From: Acholoe squamosa
Lineage: Eukaryota; Annelida; Polychaeta; Phyllodocida; Polynoidae
NCBI GenBank assembly: GCA_949317995.1
Contig: OX439038.1
Span: forward strand, 2,250,001 to 2,314,000
DNA: 64,000 nucleotides
Reading direction: 5' to 3'
Every line of letters begins with the position of its first letter. Position 1 is the stretch's first letter. Shown here piece by piece: positions 12,501-22,200 of this stretch. The notes below the pieces were generated by a model. That model saw nothing but the letters and a program-made list of their open reading frames with translations. It was not told where the DNA came from and made no database searches. Position numbers and translations under genes: made by a program.

Positions 12501-12903
12501 CTCGCAACAGCCATATCACCTCAGCTTAGGGAGCGTTCATTATTTATGGCAGGGGGGGGGGTGAGCAAATGAGGGGGGGGTCAAAATTTTTAGGGGTATT
12601 CAGAGGGGGGGGTCATTTTTTTTCAGCCTATTGTGAGAGGGGGGGGTCATTTTTTTTCAACCTATTCCTGAGGGGCGGCGCAATTCCTTTTTTTGGGGTA
12701 TTCGCCAACACAATGTAAAATTTCACAACATAACACGATTTTTTTTCGCGACACGTCGCGAAGTTTACAATTCTCCACCAAGTAATAGTACTTGTTAATG
12801 ATTGCAGCCACAATTTTGCCCAACATTTTCTTATTACCTATCATTCATATCCATTTATTCATGTTGGTGCAAACTATAAAAACAGATTAATTGGTCGTAA
12901 TAA

Positions 12904-12966
12904 CAAAGGGCGACGGTGCGTCTCTGTCCGGAGACCCAAGGCCCTCGGTCCGAGGGCTGGGCCAGT
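12904..12966 (-). repeat. Inverted fragment resembling the 14.2-kb LTR
   Basis: This stretch (GAGACCCAAGGCCCTCGGTC and flanks) matches, in inverse orientation and with several mismatches, the LTR interior at about 14463-14527 (GGACCGAGGGCCTTGGGTTT). It lies directly upstream of the truncated integrase frame. It marks a rearrangement junction, or an inverted LTR piece fused to the pol remnant. Confidence 0.6.
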
Positions 12967-12986
12967 AGTACAGGAGAGAAAGAATC

Positions 12987-13994
12987 GTGCCAATGAAAGG
13001 AACTGAGTTCCCCGACCGTCCTTGGTCTCGAATTGCTGCTGACTTCTGTTATCATGTTGGAACAAACTACCTAGTAGTTGTTGACTACTATTTAAGGGAT
13101 ATTGAGACAAGCAAAGTCACTAAAGGAGTTGACGCCGCAGAGACTGTCGCCAAACTTAAGAAAATATTTGTTCATCAGGGCATCCCCGTTATACTTGTCA
13201 CAGACAATGGACCTCAGTTCAGTGCAAGAGACTTTGCAAACTTTGTAGATGAGTGGAAATTTGTGCATGTAACATCTTCGCTGAGATATCCACAGTCAAA
13301 TGGTGAGGCCGAGCGAGCCGTACAGACAGTCAGAGGTATTCTCAACAAAGCTACTGATGTGGACTTAGCATTATTAATGTACCGAAACACACCACTCCAT
13401 AATGGCTTCTCACCAGCGCAACTAAATATGGGCAGGAAATTAAAGACCAGAGTCCCCTGCTATCCATCTGAACTCTTACCAAGCACACCAGACCCGGTTG
13501 TTGTACGAAAAAAGGAGAGGATGTACAGAGCCAGTATGAAACTGAACTATGACCAACGACACCGTGTAAAAGAAGCCGGAGAGTTATCAGCAGGTGACAA
13601 AGTGTGGCTCCCTGATCTCAAGACTCATGGCACAATTGTAGGCAAAGCCGATGGACCGAGATCATATGTCATCTCAACCCCAACAGGCCTCCTGAGGCAA
13701 AACCGCCGTATGACTAGAAATGTTGGACTACCACCTGCTACACTACCAATACCAGGTCCACCTAATACAGGACCTATTCCAGCAGTTCATCATCCTACAC
13801 CAAGACGTGACATACCATCACATGCAGTCACCCCTAGGGTTGACTCACCTGACAAACCAACACTGAGGATGGATCAGCCGGGTACCCCTTCATATGTGAA
13901 TGAACCTGATGACCCGCCAGGGGCTGATATTACTGAGCCTCGTAGGTCTGGGAGAGCCAGATCTGCACCTAAGCCTCTGATTGAAAACATGTGA
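12987..13994 (+). CDS. Ty3/Gypsy-type integrase (5'-truncated pol fragment)
   Basis: An open frame of 335 codons carries the integrase catalytic core: first Asp in RIAADF, second in LVTDNGPQF, Glu in NGEAERAV, with 35 residues between the second Asp and the Glu (DD35E). YLVVVDYY and RYPQSNGEAERAVQTVR are classical for Gypsy integrases. The C-terminal part (KVWLPDLKTHGTIVGK and on) looks like the usual SH3-like/GPF-GPY region, followed by a Pro-rich tail ending in RRSGRARSAPKPLIENM. The HHCC zinc-binding region, RNase H, RT and protease are missing upstream, so the ATG is internal and the element is dead. A polypurine tract and LTR follow 220 bases downstream, which fixes the 3' end of the element. 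Confidence 0.9.
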   Translation: MPMKGTEFPDRPWSRIAADFCYHVGTNYLVVVDYYLRDIETSKVTKGVDAAETVAKLKKIFVHQGIPVILVTDNGPQFSARDFANFVDEWKFVHVTSSLRYPQSNGEAERAVQTVRGILNKATDVDLALLMYRNTPLHNGFSPAQLNMGRKLKTRVPCYPSELLPSTPDPVVVRKKERMYRASMKLNYDQRHRVKEAGELSAGDKVWLPDLKTHGTIVGKADGPRSYVISTPTGLLRQNRRMTRNVGLPPATLPIPGPPNTGPIPAVHHPTPRRDIPSHAVTPRVDSPDKPTLRMDQPGTPSYVNEPDDPPGADITEPRRSGRARSAPKPLIENM

Positions 13995-14211
13995 AAGACT
14001 CAATGAGATATCAGTTTAGTTTAACTTGAGAGATAATTTCATAGCAAGATACTAGCTATAATCATGTTCTTATTTGGTTGATAAGTATTATTCATTCATG
14101 AACATTTCAAGACAAAGAGATTGATAAGTGAGCTACTCATTTTGATCGATAGGTATTATTCATCTATGAACATTTCAAGACAAAGAGACTAATAAGTGAA
14201 CTTCTCATTTT

Positions 14212-14728
14212 CCAAAAAAAAGGGAGATGTGGTATGACCGGTATGCCTATATGGTGCTGCCACCAGTGACTGTGTGGGGAACTAAAAAGTAAAGTGAGTG
14301 GGTTGAGTGGGACACAACTTTGGGGGTTTAGGAAGCGGAGATCAGCATGTCAACATGTGGCTGAAACTGAATTTGTAACACTACAAGTCTACTCTACATT
14401 AAAGAACTTCAAGAACTTCAAGATCTTCTAAATGTTTGCTCAAAAGAGTATCCAACAATTGCCGAAGGCGATCAGCCCAGCCTGAGGACCGAGGGCCTTG
14501 GGTTTCCGGAACAGAGACAAACCGGAGCCCTTTGTTTACGTTCTGACACGAGAAAAAGCTTTGATTTTCCTTAAAATAATTCACAAATAAGACAGAAAAG
14601 CCACAAACAGGAAGTGAGACCGGAAGTGCTTTTATGGGTCCCCTGACCCAACATGCGCTCTCAACCAATCAGATTGCAGGAAAGGCGACCCAACTGCACT
14701 CGAGTGTTAGAACAACTTGCTTACATCA
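14212..14728 (+). mobile_element. Polypurine tract and 3' LTR of the Gypsy-type element
   Basis: The tract AAAAAAAAGGGAGA (ending 14227) is directly followed by TGTGGTATGACCGG, a plausible LTR start. The LTR probably ends near TTACATCA at 14728, about 500 bp, with an ATTAAA polyadenylation-like signal at about 14398. No second LTR copy exists within the window in direct orientation, so the 3' boundary is estimated. Confidence 0.6.
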
Positions 14729-14729
14729 C

Positions 14730-16670
14730 TAGACCTGGTGCTCCTTTAGACGTTGCTTAATGGTGCTCATGATTATATTTTTAAAATTCAATAGTACCTC
14801 CCATATATAACGTGTGATTTGTGGATAAGGCACACTGTAGGAGCAAATTCAAAAGATCAAATGAGAACATGAAGTTGGCTCCAGAAATTCCAAAAACATT
14901 CTTGGGAGATACTCTCATACTCCATTATTATTGCTCCCATGCTGTACTACTTAACTAATGTGGTACAGTAATAAAAATGTATTCTCTTGCATGAAGTTTG
15001 TATTTAGGAATGTTTTAGTCCTGACTACCATAACGTCTTGCATATTAGGCGTGTCTTAGGCCTATGTGCGAATCAGAGCCCAGGTGCGCCTGATAGGATC
15101 AGCCTGAGTTAAGGGCACATCTTATACGTGGGGTTTATTCAAATATCATTTGATACATAAAATGATTTACCCTGAAAAACATTTAAATAGCCCCCAACCT
15201 CCATCAAACCTATGGGTAAAGCTAATGAATGCTGTAAAGGTGTTGGGCAGTATCAGCTCCCCTCCAACCCTACCAGTACTCTATGGTGGCCATAGCTTTT
15301 CACACCTTCCCATGTGACACTCACACCATCCAATGCCACCCTCACTCCATCCCATGCCGCCCTCACACCCTCCAATGTCGCGGTAACACATTAGCAAGGC
15401 TTTCCCCACAACTTGGGCCTATTCAATGTACATGTAGGTTGGCTTTTACCAAGGGAGGCTATGTCTTACACCATATGTCAAAAGGTTGGGGTGCACCTTA
15501 TACAAGGGTTTTTTAAAATATTAATCCAGAAGCAGTAGGTGTGCCTTATATGCAAAACACACATCCCTGAGTTAGGGGTGCACCTTATACATGAGCTCCG
15601 CCTTATATATGCGGGAGATTACGGTAAACTTCATTTTCAATAATCTTGGTGGCCAAAAGAGATCGCAAAGCACATTTTTCTGTAATTCCAATTACCATTT
15701 TCTTATTCCATGTACCGGGTAATTAGTTCAGGGTGTCAGGAGCAGTGAACCATTATCAAATCACCTTATCATCTTATATCTGGCACAAGTGCTTCAATCA
15801 CTACAGTTAGTCAGGAATAGGTTGCATGATTTAGCTGGCTAAGACATCCTGTATTTCCCTGTGTATTACTAAAAGCCTGTACGGGCTTGTAAACACACTT
15901 AAGTGGCAAATTTACCAGGATTATAAACAGGGCAGGCTTATACACAGGGCAGGCTTATATTTCACTACATGAAATAATGAGGGAGTGGCAAACAGTTTGC
16001 TCAAGACTTATCTATGGTTTGTACATCATTCTTTAGACATTTTCTATAATCCTTTATCTTTCTTTGCATGAAATATAAGGGTAGCGGAAATTGATATAGC
16101 TGAAAAAACATATAAACACCATATGTTGAAGTATGGTAATGGTCCAAAATGCTTTTTCATTGAGCACAGAGGCCATACACAGGGAAATATAGTACCCACT
16201 TAAACTGCATCAGTAGTGGCCCATGCTAGTGCCCCCTATGGAGGAGCCTTAAAAATAGGTACTTTTTATACAGATGTCAATCAATCAATGGCAGGGTATT
16301 CACATTTCAATTTTTCAAAAGATCGGAACCATTTTGAAAAAGGCTTTGCATTTATACAAAATGAAAGCTGGCTAACGGCTGATAGCTTTTACGACATTCT
16401 ACAACGGCCATCCCATTTTTAACATAATAATTGGAATGGTTTAAATTCAGGTAGAATACACTTTAGCTGGCGCACATCTTGCTGCACATTAGGATTAGCA
16501 TAGGGTTAGCATTAGGGTAGCTAAAGGGTTCACTTAATTCAGCACCGGCTAAAGTGCATTAGTCTCTCAATTTCTCCTAATATGACAGGAATGAAGAGAC
16601 CTGATGTACACAGACTTTGTTGAACATGGTTAAATGTATAAGGTAATGTGATGGGAATCATTTTCTTTCA
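14730..16670. other. Mobile-element debris, no gene
   Basis: AT-rich sequence between the Gypsy LTR and the right half of the Harbinger-like element. Around 15040-15630 there are several copies of a TGCACCTTATAnATG-type phrase ending in GGGAGATTACGGTAAAC, which looks like a decayed DNA-transposon family. No coding frame of interest. Confidence 0.4.
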
Positions 16671-16879
16671 ATCAGTTCTAAGGGGGGGGGGGTCATTTTT
16701 TTTCAACCCATTCCTAAGGGGGGGGGTCACTTTTTTTCAACCTATTCCCAGGGGGGGGTAATTTTTTTTTGACATATTCGTTCTGCCAGATTGGCACCCC
16801 CCCCTGCCATAAATAATGAACGCTCCCTTATAAAAAAAAACGCTGTTCTTGAGTTCAGCCTGCTAAACTATCGGCGATC

Positions 16880-17245
16880 ATGATCGGCGTTTGTCACTTG
16901 TTGCGCGATGCGAGTTGAATACCATAGTCTAAATGTCAGCACTGTACACAAATATCCTGCTTCTTTTCTTCTTGCTTTTTCTCAAACTCTTCTTCCTCTT
17001 TTCTTATTTCTTCAGCTATCTCTGCATGAACCATATCAACCACTTCATCTAGGGACCACTCACCTCCTCTCCAGCCTCAGTTCCCTGAAAACTTGAGCCA
17101 CATCATTGACGACCACATCGTCAATTATTACATTTAATCCTGCCTCAGCTGATAAAGGTACGTCCACCATCCTCTTCAATGTTAACTTTAATGACGAAAA
17201 ATTTGTCTGCTAGGGAAGTTTGTCTATATTCAGCTAGGTGGCACC
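16880..17245. other. No recognisable feature
   Basis: Sequence between the right end of the Harbinger-like element and element B. One short pyrimidine-rich frame (16908-17096) shows no motif. Confidence 0.4.
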
Positions 17246-17263
17246 ACTAAATTAACCTGCGTA

Positions 17264-18295
17264 GCGCAGGATACAACTTGTTACATCGGACTATGCCCTC
17301 GGGGCCTACAGACTGCCGCGTGGGAGTGATGCGAAAATTACGCAGACAGCAGCGGCTGAGGCGTGCCCTTTCCCACACTCCCCATGGCAAGTCTGGGAAA
17401 ATGCCCCCAGGGCATCCATGGTAAGGATGATGCTCCCAGGACATGTAGGCCTATATAGGGTATTGGACTATGCCCCGGGGCCATTGTTTAGTACATGGAT
17501 GCCCCCAGGGCATCGTCAATTTTTTTTTATGCATGTACGATTATCCTTACTATGAATGCCCTGAGGGCATTGTCCCCCATTGTTCTCTGTACCATGCCCC
17601 TGGGGCATCCATAATATGGATGATGTGTGATGATGCCCCCAGGGAATGGCGCCAGGGAATGCACTGATAGTCATGAGTTGAAGGTTGGAGAGTGCCCCAG
17701 CCTAGTAGGCTCCTAATTCCCCCCTGATTAGCTTAAAGTCCAATATTCCCTGAGGGCATGCATGGATGTCCCAAGGGCATACCCTTGTTTAATACCACTT
17801 CATTTATCATCAACTTTATGCCCTGAGGAGTAACATTTGTAGACTGTAGAAGGAACCCGGGAGAAGGAAGATATGCCTTGGGGGGTATGCATACTTAGGC
17901 CCTTCTTGTAGCTAGCCTACAAGTACAACTTGTGGAATTGTACTACATGCCTGGAGGGCATGCTTCGGTCAATCATGCTTTAAAGACGCAAGAAATATGC
18001 CCTGAGGGTATGTTGCCCTCAAGGCATGTGCATGTTTTTCTGGTCAATGCCAGAACGTCTAGATCCAGAGGTCAGGAATGGTCCTGTGTATGCATATGCC
18101 CTGAGGGCCGATACACGATGCCCTGAGGGCATAGACTAGCATTGGTAAATTGCTGATTTCTAGGGGGCCAGCAATATGCCCTAAGGGCATGCATAATCCC
18201 GCGCGGCAGTCCCGAAAATATACGCGTCACCACAGGGGGCGGCACTGAATGCCCCCAGGGCAAAGACCGATGTAACAAGTTGTATCCTGCACCTG
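17264..18295. mobile_element. Non-autonomous element B with ~35-bp terminal inverted repeats and palindrome array
   Basis: The left end GCAGGATACAACTTGTTACA then TCGGACTATGCCC pairs with the right end GGGCAAAGACCGATG then TAACAAGTTGTATCCTGC. Sub-terminal sequence is also partly mirrored (GACTGCCGCGTGGGA against TCCCGCGCGGCAGTC). About 19 variants of ATGCCCnnnGGGCAT lie inside, with short spacers and no reading frame. It is homologous to element A at 11.4-12.5 kb. No clear target-site duplication was found. Confidence 0.75.
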
Positions 18296-18477
18296 TAGCC
18301 AAAGGCACGCCTCCTATTGGTTCATTTAGTACTTCTTTGCGACGATATAGTATGCCTGTACACCGTGTGGGGGCGTACAATGTCGCCATAGTATGCCAAA
18401 AACCCGCATGGAGCCCTGGAGGAACTACTTTCCCTGCTCAAAATCCATATGCCCTACCTAAAATCTGTATGCCGGTA

Positions 18478-20017
18478 GCGGTCATTTATTACTAGGTGGG
18501 GGGGGGAGGCTTGTTAGATATAGGGCGGGGGGTCATTTTGAAAAAGATCCCCTTGGTGGCGGGCCCAAAACCCAATAAACCTTCACACTGGGGGGTCAAA
18601 ACTAAATATGGGCAATTCAAATACCCATTCTGATGCATCATTCCATGTGCGTATCTGATTTTTGGGGGGGTCATTTTGCAAAATCAGCACTTAGGCCACA
18701 CCAAATTAAAGTTGGTCTATGGATTTTCATTTTGAAAAAATGGAGAGGGAGGGCGAAATCTTTTTCTTTTTTTTTAAATTTTTTTTTTGTCAATGGATTC
18801 TCCACATCACAGATGTGGAGAGGGCAGTTTTTTTTTTGATAACCAAAGATTTCCCAGGAAAGGAGTTGAGAGGAGTTGGCCAGTTTTTAAAGCTAGTATC
18901 TGCCATTGTTTAGGCACTGACCTATCTGCTGTGTGTGGGTCTGCTTGACTGCAGGTGTGAAAGTTGTGATCAGCCACAGCTGTAACCTCACTTCGCTTTC
19001 GTAATTGATTTTGAAGCTATTCATAGGAGTATCAGTACAACCAAGGTACCATTTTAAAGGGCTTGAAGAGATCTATTGGATGCATATTTTTAATTTAAGA
19101 TCAGGTACAGAGAAGAAAATCATTCTCCACACTTAAGTTGAACCAAAATTTTAAAACCATTTTATGATATAAAGATGACATAGGACATAAAAAAGAATGG
19201 TTTGCACGCGTTCTCTGGTTAAAAATGGTCTAGAAAATGTTTAGATTTATTTTTTCTAAAGGGCCCCCGGAGGTTTGACAGACAGCCCCAAAATTGTGAT
19301 GTGTGGTTCACTCAGAGATTCAATCCAGCTTCCCAGTGTTAGGGAGTTCCCTGTTTTCCAATACTATATCCTATGTATTATATCTGTTTTGCAATTGGTA
19401 GGTATGATAAAAAGAAGGGGATTTGCTTTTTGAATGAAGTCTTTATGTCCATTTAAAGGGAAATTATACTATTCAAACTCTCGGAAAGGACCCCACAATT
19501 CGGCCGTGATTCTCGTTGACTGCTAAAATGGGGGGGGGGGGGAACTTGAGTCTAAATAAACCATTTTGAATTATTATACAGGGATAATATTAGGCATAAT
19601 CTAGCCTCTCAAAACAGAAAATAATTAAAAAATAGTGATAGAAGTGAACTACATTCTCCTGCATTCAACTTGCTTGATCAGAAATTTGGACCCTATTTAA
19701 ACTCTTAACTATGGCAGAATTATAGGTTCGATTTGGCATCTTTAACCAGTCATAATTCCCCTTTTACTTGATATAAAGACTTCATTTAAAAGACAAATCC
19801 ACTTCTTTTTATAGACAAAATAATTTAAAAAAAAAAAGAAAAAATTTGTATTTCTGAAAATATGATGCAGGAAATCCATAGACCAACTATTTAATTTGGT
19901 GTAGCCTTAGTGGGGGATCACAATCATTGTCATAGTGATGGGGGGGGGTCGGAAAAAAATCTGGCGATACGCCAAAATCCATCTAGTCCCCCGGCTAGCA
20001 ATAAATGACTCGTCCCT
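18478..20017. mobile_element. Poly-G hairpin (Harbinger-like) element with a nested insertion
   Basis: The left part GGTCATTTATTACTAGGTGGGGG (from 18478) is mirrored by CCCCCGGCTAGCAATAAATGACTCGTCCC near 19990-20017, and GTCATTTTG/poly-G modules flank the inner break. A second element with its own TTA duplication (18694-19906) is nested inside. The outer target duplication is not clean. Confidence 0.5.
18694..19906. mobile_element. Nested element with GGCCACACC terminal repeats and TTA duplication
   Basis: The ends GGCCACACCAAATTAAAGTT then GGTCTATGGAT and ATCCATAGACC then AACTATTTAATTTGGTGTAG then CC are inverse copies. Both are flanked by TTA (18691-18693 and 19907-19909). A shorter relative sits at 23485-23768. 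There is no transposase frame; about 1.2 kb of AT-rich filler. The 3-bp TWA duplication suggests PIF/Harbinger-type mobilisation. Confidence 0.75.
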
Positions 20018-20029
20018 AAAGTGGCCATC

Positions 20030-20560
20030 CATTATTGATGTCATGCAAAATTTGATCATTTTTGACCCCCCCCCCCCTTGTCATGCTTTTTGCCAATTTT
20101 GCAATGATGAAGGTACATTTGTATATGAAAAATTAATTCTGTCATGCCGGGACTGACTACCCCCCTCCCCCCTCCAGCATGATGTCATTTGTGGATGGCC
20201 CCAAATCATATTTTAATAAGGCCGAGTCTTTCATTGCCAGCTGGGGATTAGATGGATTTTGGAGGATTGGCAGATTTTTTTCCTGACCCCCCCCTCACCA
20301 CTATGACAAAATAATTGCAACCCCGCACCATAGAAATATCATGGAATGAGGCATCAGGATTGGAATTTGAATCAACCACATGATTTAGTTTTGACTCCCC
20401 CCCCCCCATTGTGAAGGTTTATTGGTTTTTGCCCGCCCCCACCAAGGCAAAAACCAATAAACCTTTATACTGGGGGGGGGGGCCTTCTCACAATGACCCC
20501 CCCTATATATTATAAGCCACCCCCACCCTCTCCCACCTGGCAATAAATGAATCAGTCCTT
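20030..20560. repeat. More poly-C/poly-G element debris
   Basis: Several runs of 7-11 C or G with inverse-matching phrases, for example CCAATAAACCTTTATACTGG near 20454 against GTGAAGGTTTATTGGTTTTT near 20413, and a GCAATAAATGAATCAGTCC end at about 20540. This is debris of the poly-G hairpin family; the number of copies cannot be resolved by eye. Confidence 0.5.
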
Positions 20561-20699
20561 ACCGGTGCCATTTCTCAAAATACCTGTCAATAGTCTCCAA
20601 ATCATAACCATAATTGAAAAAAAAGAAAAAAAAAACTTTATAAAAATGAACCAGAAAATGAGATAAATCTGATAGCAGTGTCCTCGAAAGGACACCCAC

Positions 20700-21880
20700 C
20701 GCCAGGTGAGCCCACCCTGCACCATAGAGACATAGTGGCTCCATTCTGCACCATAGAGACATAATGGGTCCACACTGCACCATAGAGACATAATGGCTCC
20801 ATACTGCTCCATAGAGACATAGTGGGTCCATACTGCACCATAGAGACATAGTGGCCCCATACTGCACCATAGAGACAATGTGGCTCCATACTGCACCATA
20901 GAGACATAGTGGCTCCACACTGCACCATAGAGACATAGTGGCCCCATACTGCACCATAGAGACATAGTGGCCCCACACTGCACCATAGAGACATAGAGGC
21001 CCCATACTGCACCATATTGACATAGTGGCCCCACACTGCAACATAGAGACATAGTGGCCCCATACTGTACGACAGGGACATAGTGGCCCCATACTGCACC
21101 ATAGAGACATAGTGGCCCCGTACTGCACCATAGAGACATAGTGTTCCCATAATGCACCATAGGGACATAGTGGCTCCATACGGCACCATAGAGACATAGT
21201 GGCTCCATAATGCACCATAGAGACAAAGTGGCTCCATTCTGCTCCATAGAGACATAGTGGCTCCACACTGCACCATAGAGACATAATGGCTCCATACTGC
21301 ACCACAGGGACATAGTGGCCCCATACTGCACCATAAAGACATAGTGGCTCCATACTACACCATAGACACATAGTGGCCCCATACTGCACCATAGAGACAT
21401 AGTTGCTCCATACTGCACCATAGAGACAGTGGCTCCATACTGCACCATAGTGGCTCCATACTGCAACATAGACACATAGTGGCCCCATACTGCACCATAG
21501 AGACATAGTGGCTCCATACTGCACCATAGAGACAGTGGCTCCATACTGCACCATAGTGGCTCCATACTGCAACATAGAGACATAGTGGCTCCATAATGCA
21601 CCATAGAGACAAAGTGGCCCCACACTGCACCATAGAGACATAGTGGCCCGATACTGCACCATAGAGACATAGTGGCCCGATACTGTACCATAGAGACATA
21701 GTGGCCCGATACTGCACCATAGAGACATAGTGGGCCCATACTGCACCATAGAGACATAGTGGGCCCATACTGCACCATAGAGACATAGTGGCCCCATACT
21801 GCACCATAGAGACATAGTGGCCCCATACTGCACCATAGAGACATAGTGGGCCCATATTGCACCATAGAGACATAGTGGCT
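20700..21880. repeat. 29-bp minisatellite, about 40 copies
   Basis: The unit is GCACCATAGAGACATAGTGG then CCCCATACT, 29 bases. Several units have deletions, for example those lacking GAGACATA near 21430-21570. Because 29 is not a multiple of three and the unit lacks stops on one strand, overlapping long frames arise in all three minus-strand phases with a 29-residue period. I do not regard any as a gene. Confidence 0.95.
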
Positions 21881-22200
21881 ATTCCTCGGGTTCAGCCCAG
21901 TCGTGACGAACAATCGTGAGCGATGGTTGGCGGCTGCCCGACTACCATGTTGTAATACTCCTCTGTGCTGTTGCACAGAGAAGGTAAATGTGGTTTGATA
22001 AATATAGACACTAGAAGGCTGTGCTAGTCGTCTAGTGTCGAAAGTGCTTAGTAGTTCAAACACTACTACCTGTAAACTGTCATTGAGAACGACTGATGCC
22101 TATGCGTTATTGACAATAAAGTTTTAACTGGAACCTGAATAGTTGTTCTTCATTGTCTATCGAAAGATTCGATTAACATTGAGGGGTAGAACACTACAAC
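21881..22200 (+). mobile_element. LTR-like segment downstream of the minisatellite
   Basis: A non-repetitive stretch contains AATAAA at 22115-22120 followed by a GTTTTAACTGGAACCTGAAT phrase and an end resembling GGGGTAGAACACTACA at about 22195, which would suit an R-U5 LTR end. No primer-binding site or pol is adjacent. Weak. Confidence 0.3.

Larger units (their letters stand above)
12539..16827. mobile_element. Harbinger-like hairpin element split by nested insertions
   Basis: The left end GGGAGCGTTCATTATTTATG then GCAGGGGGG (12539 on) is the exact inverse of the right end CATAAATAATGAACGCTCCC (to 16827). Both are flanked by TTA (12536-12538 and 16828-16830), a 3-bp target duplication of the TWA type used by PIF/Harbinger elements. 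Inner poly-G/GTCATTTTTTTTCAACC modules occur at 12600-12665 and 16680-16745. The 4 kb between holds a Gypsy integrase and LTR, so I infer a few-hundred-base MITE interrupted by later insertions; an autonomous element is less likely because no transposase is visible. Confidence 0.75.

Noticed and set aside
20552-22063. A 503-codon minus-strand frame and overlapping frames of 425 and 234 codons
   Set aside because: They translate the 29-bp minisatellite in all phases with a 29-residue period; no unique domain is present.
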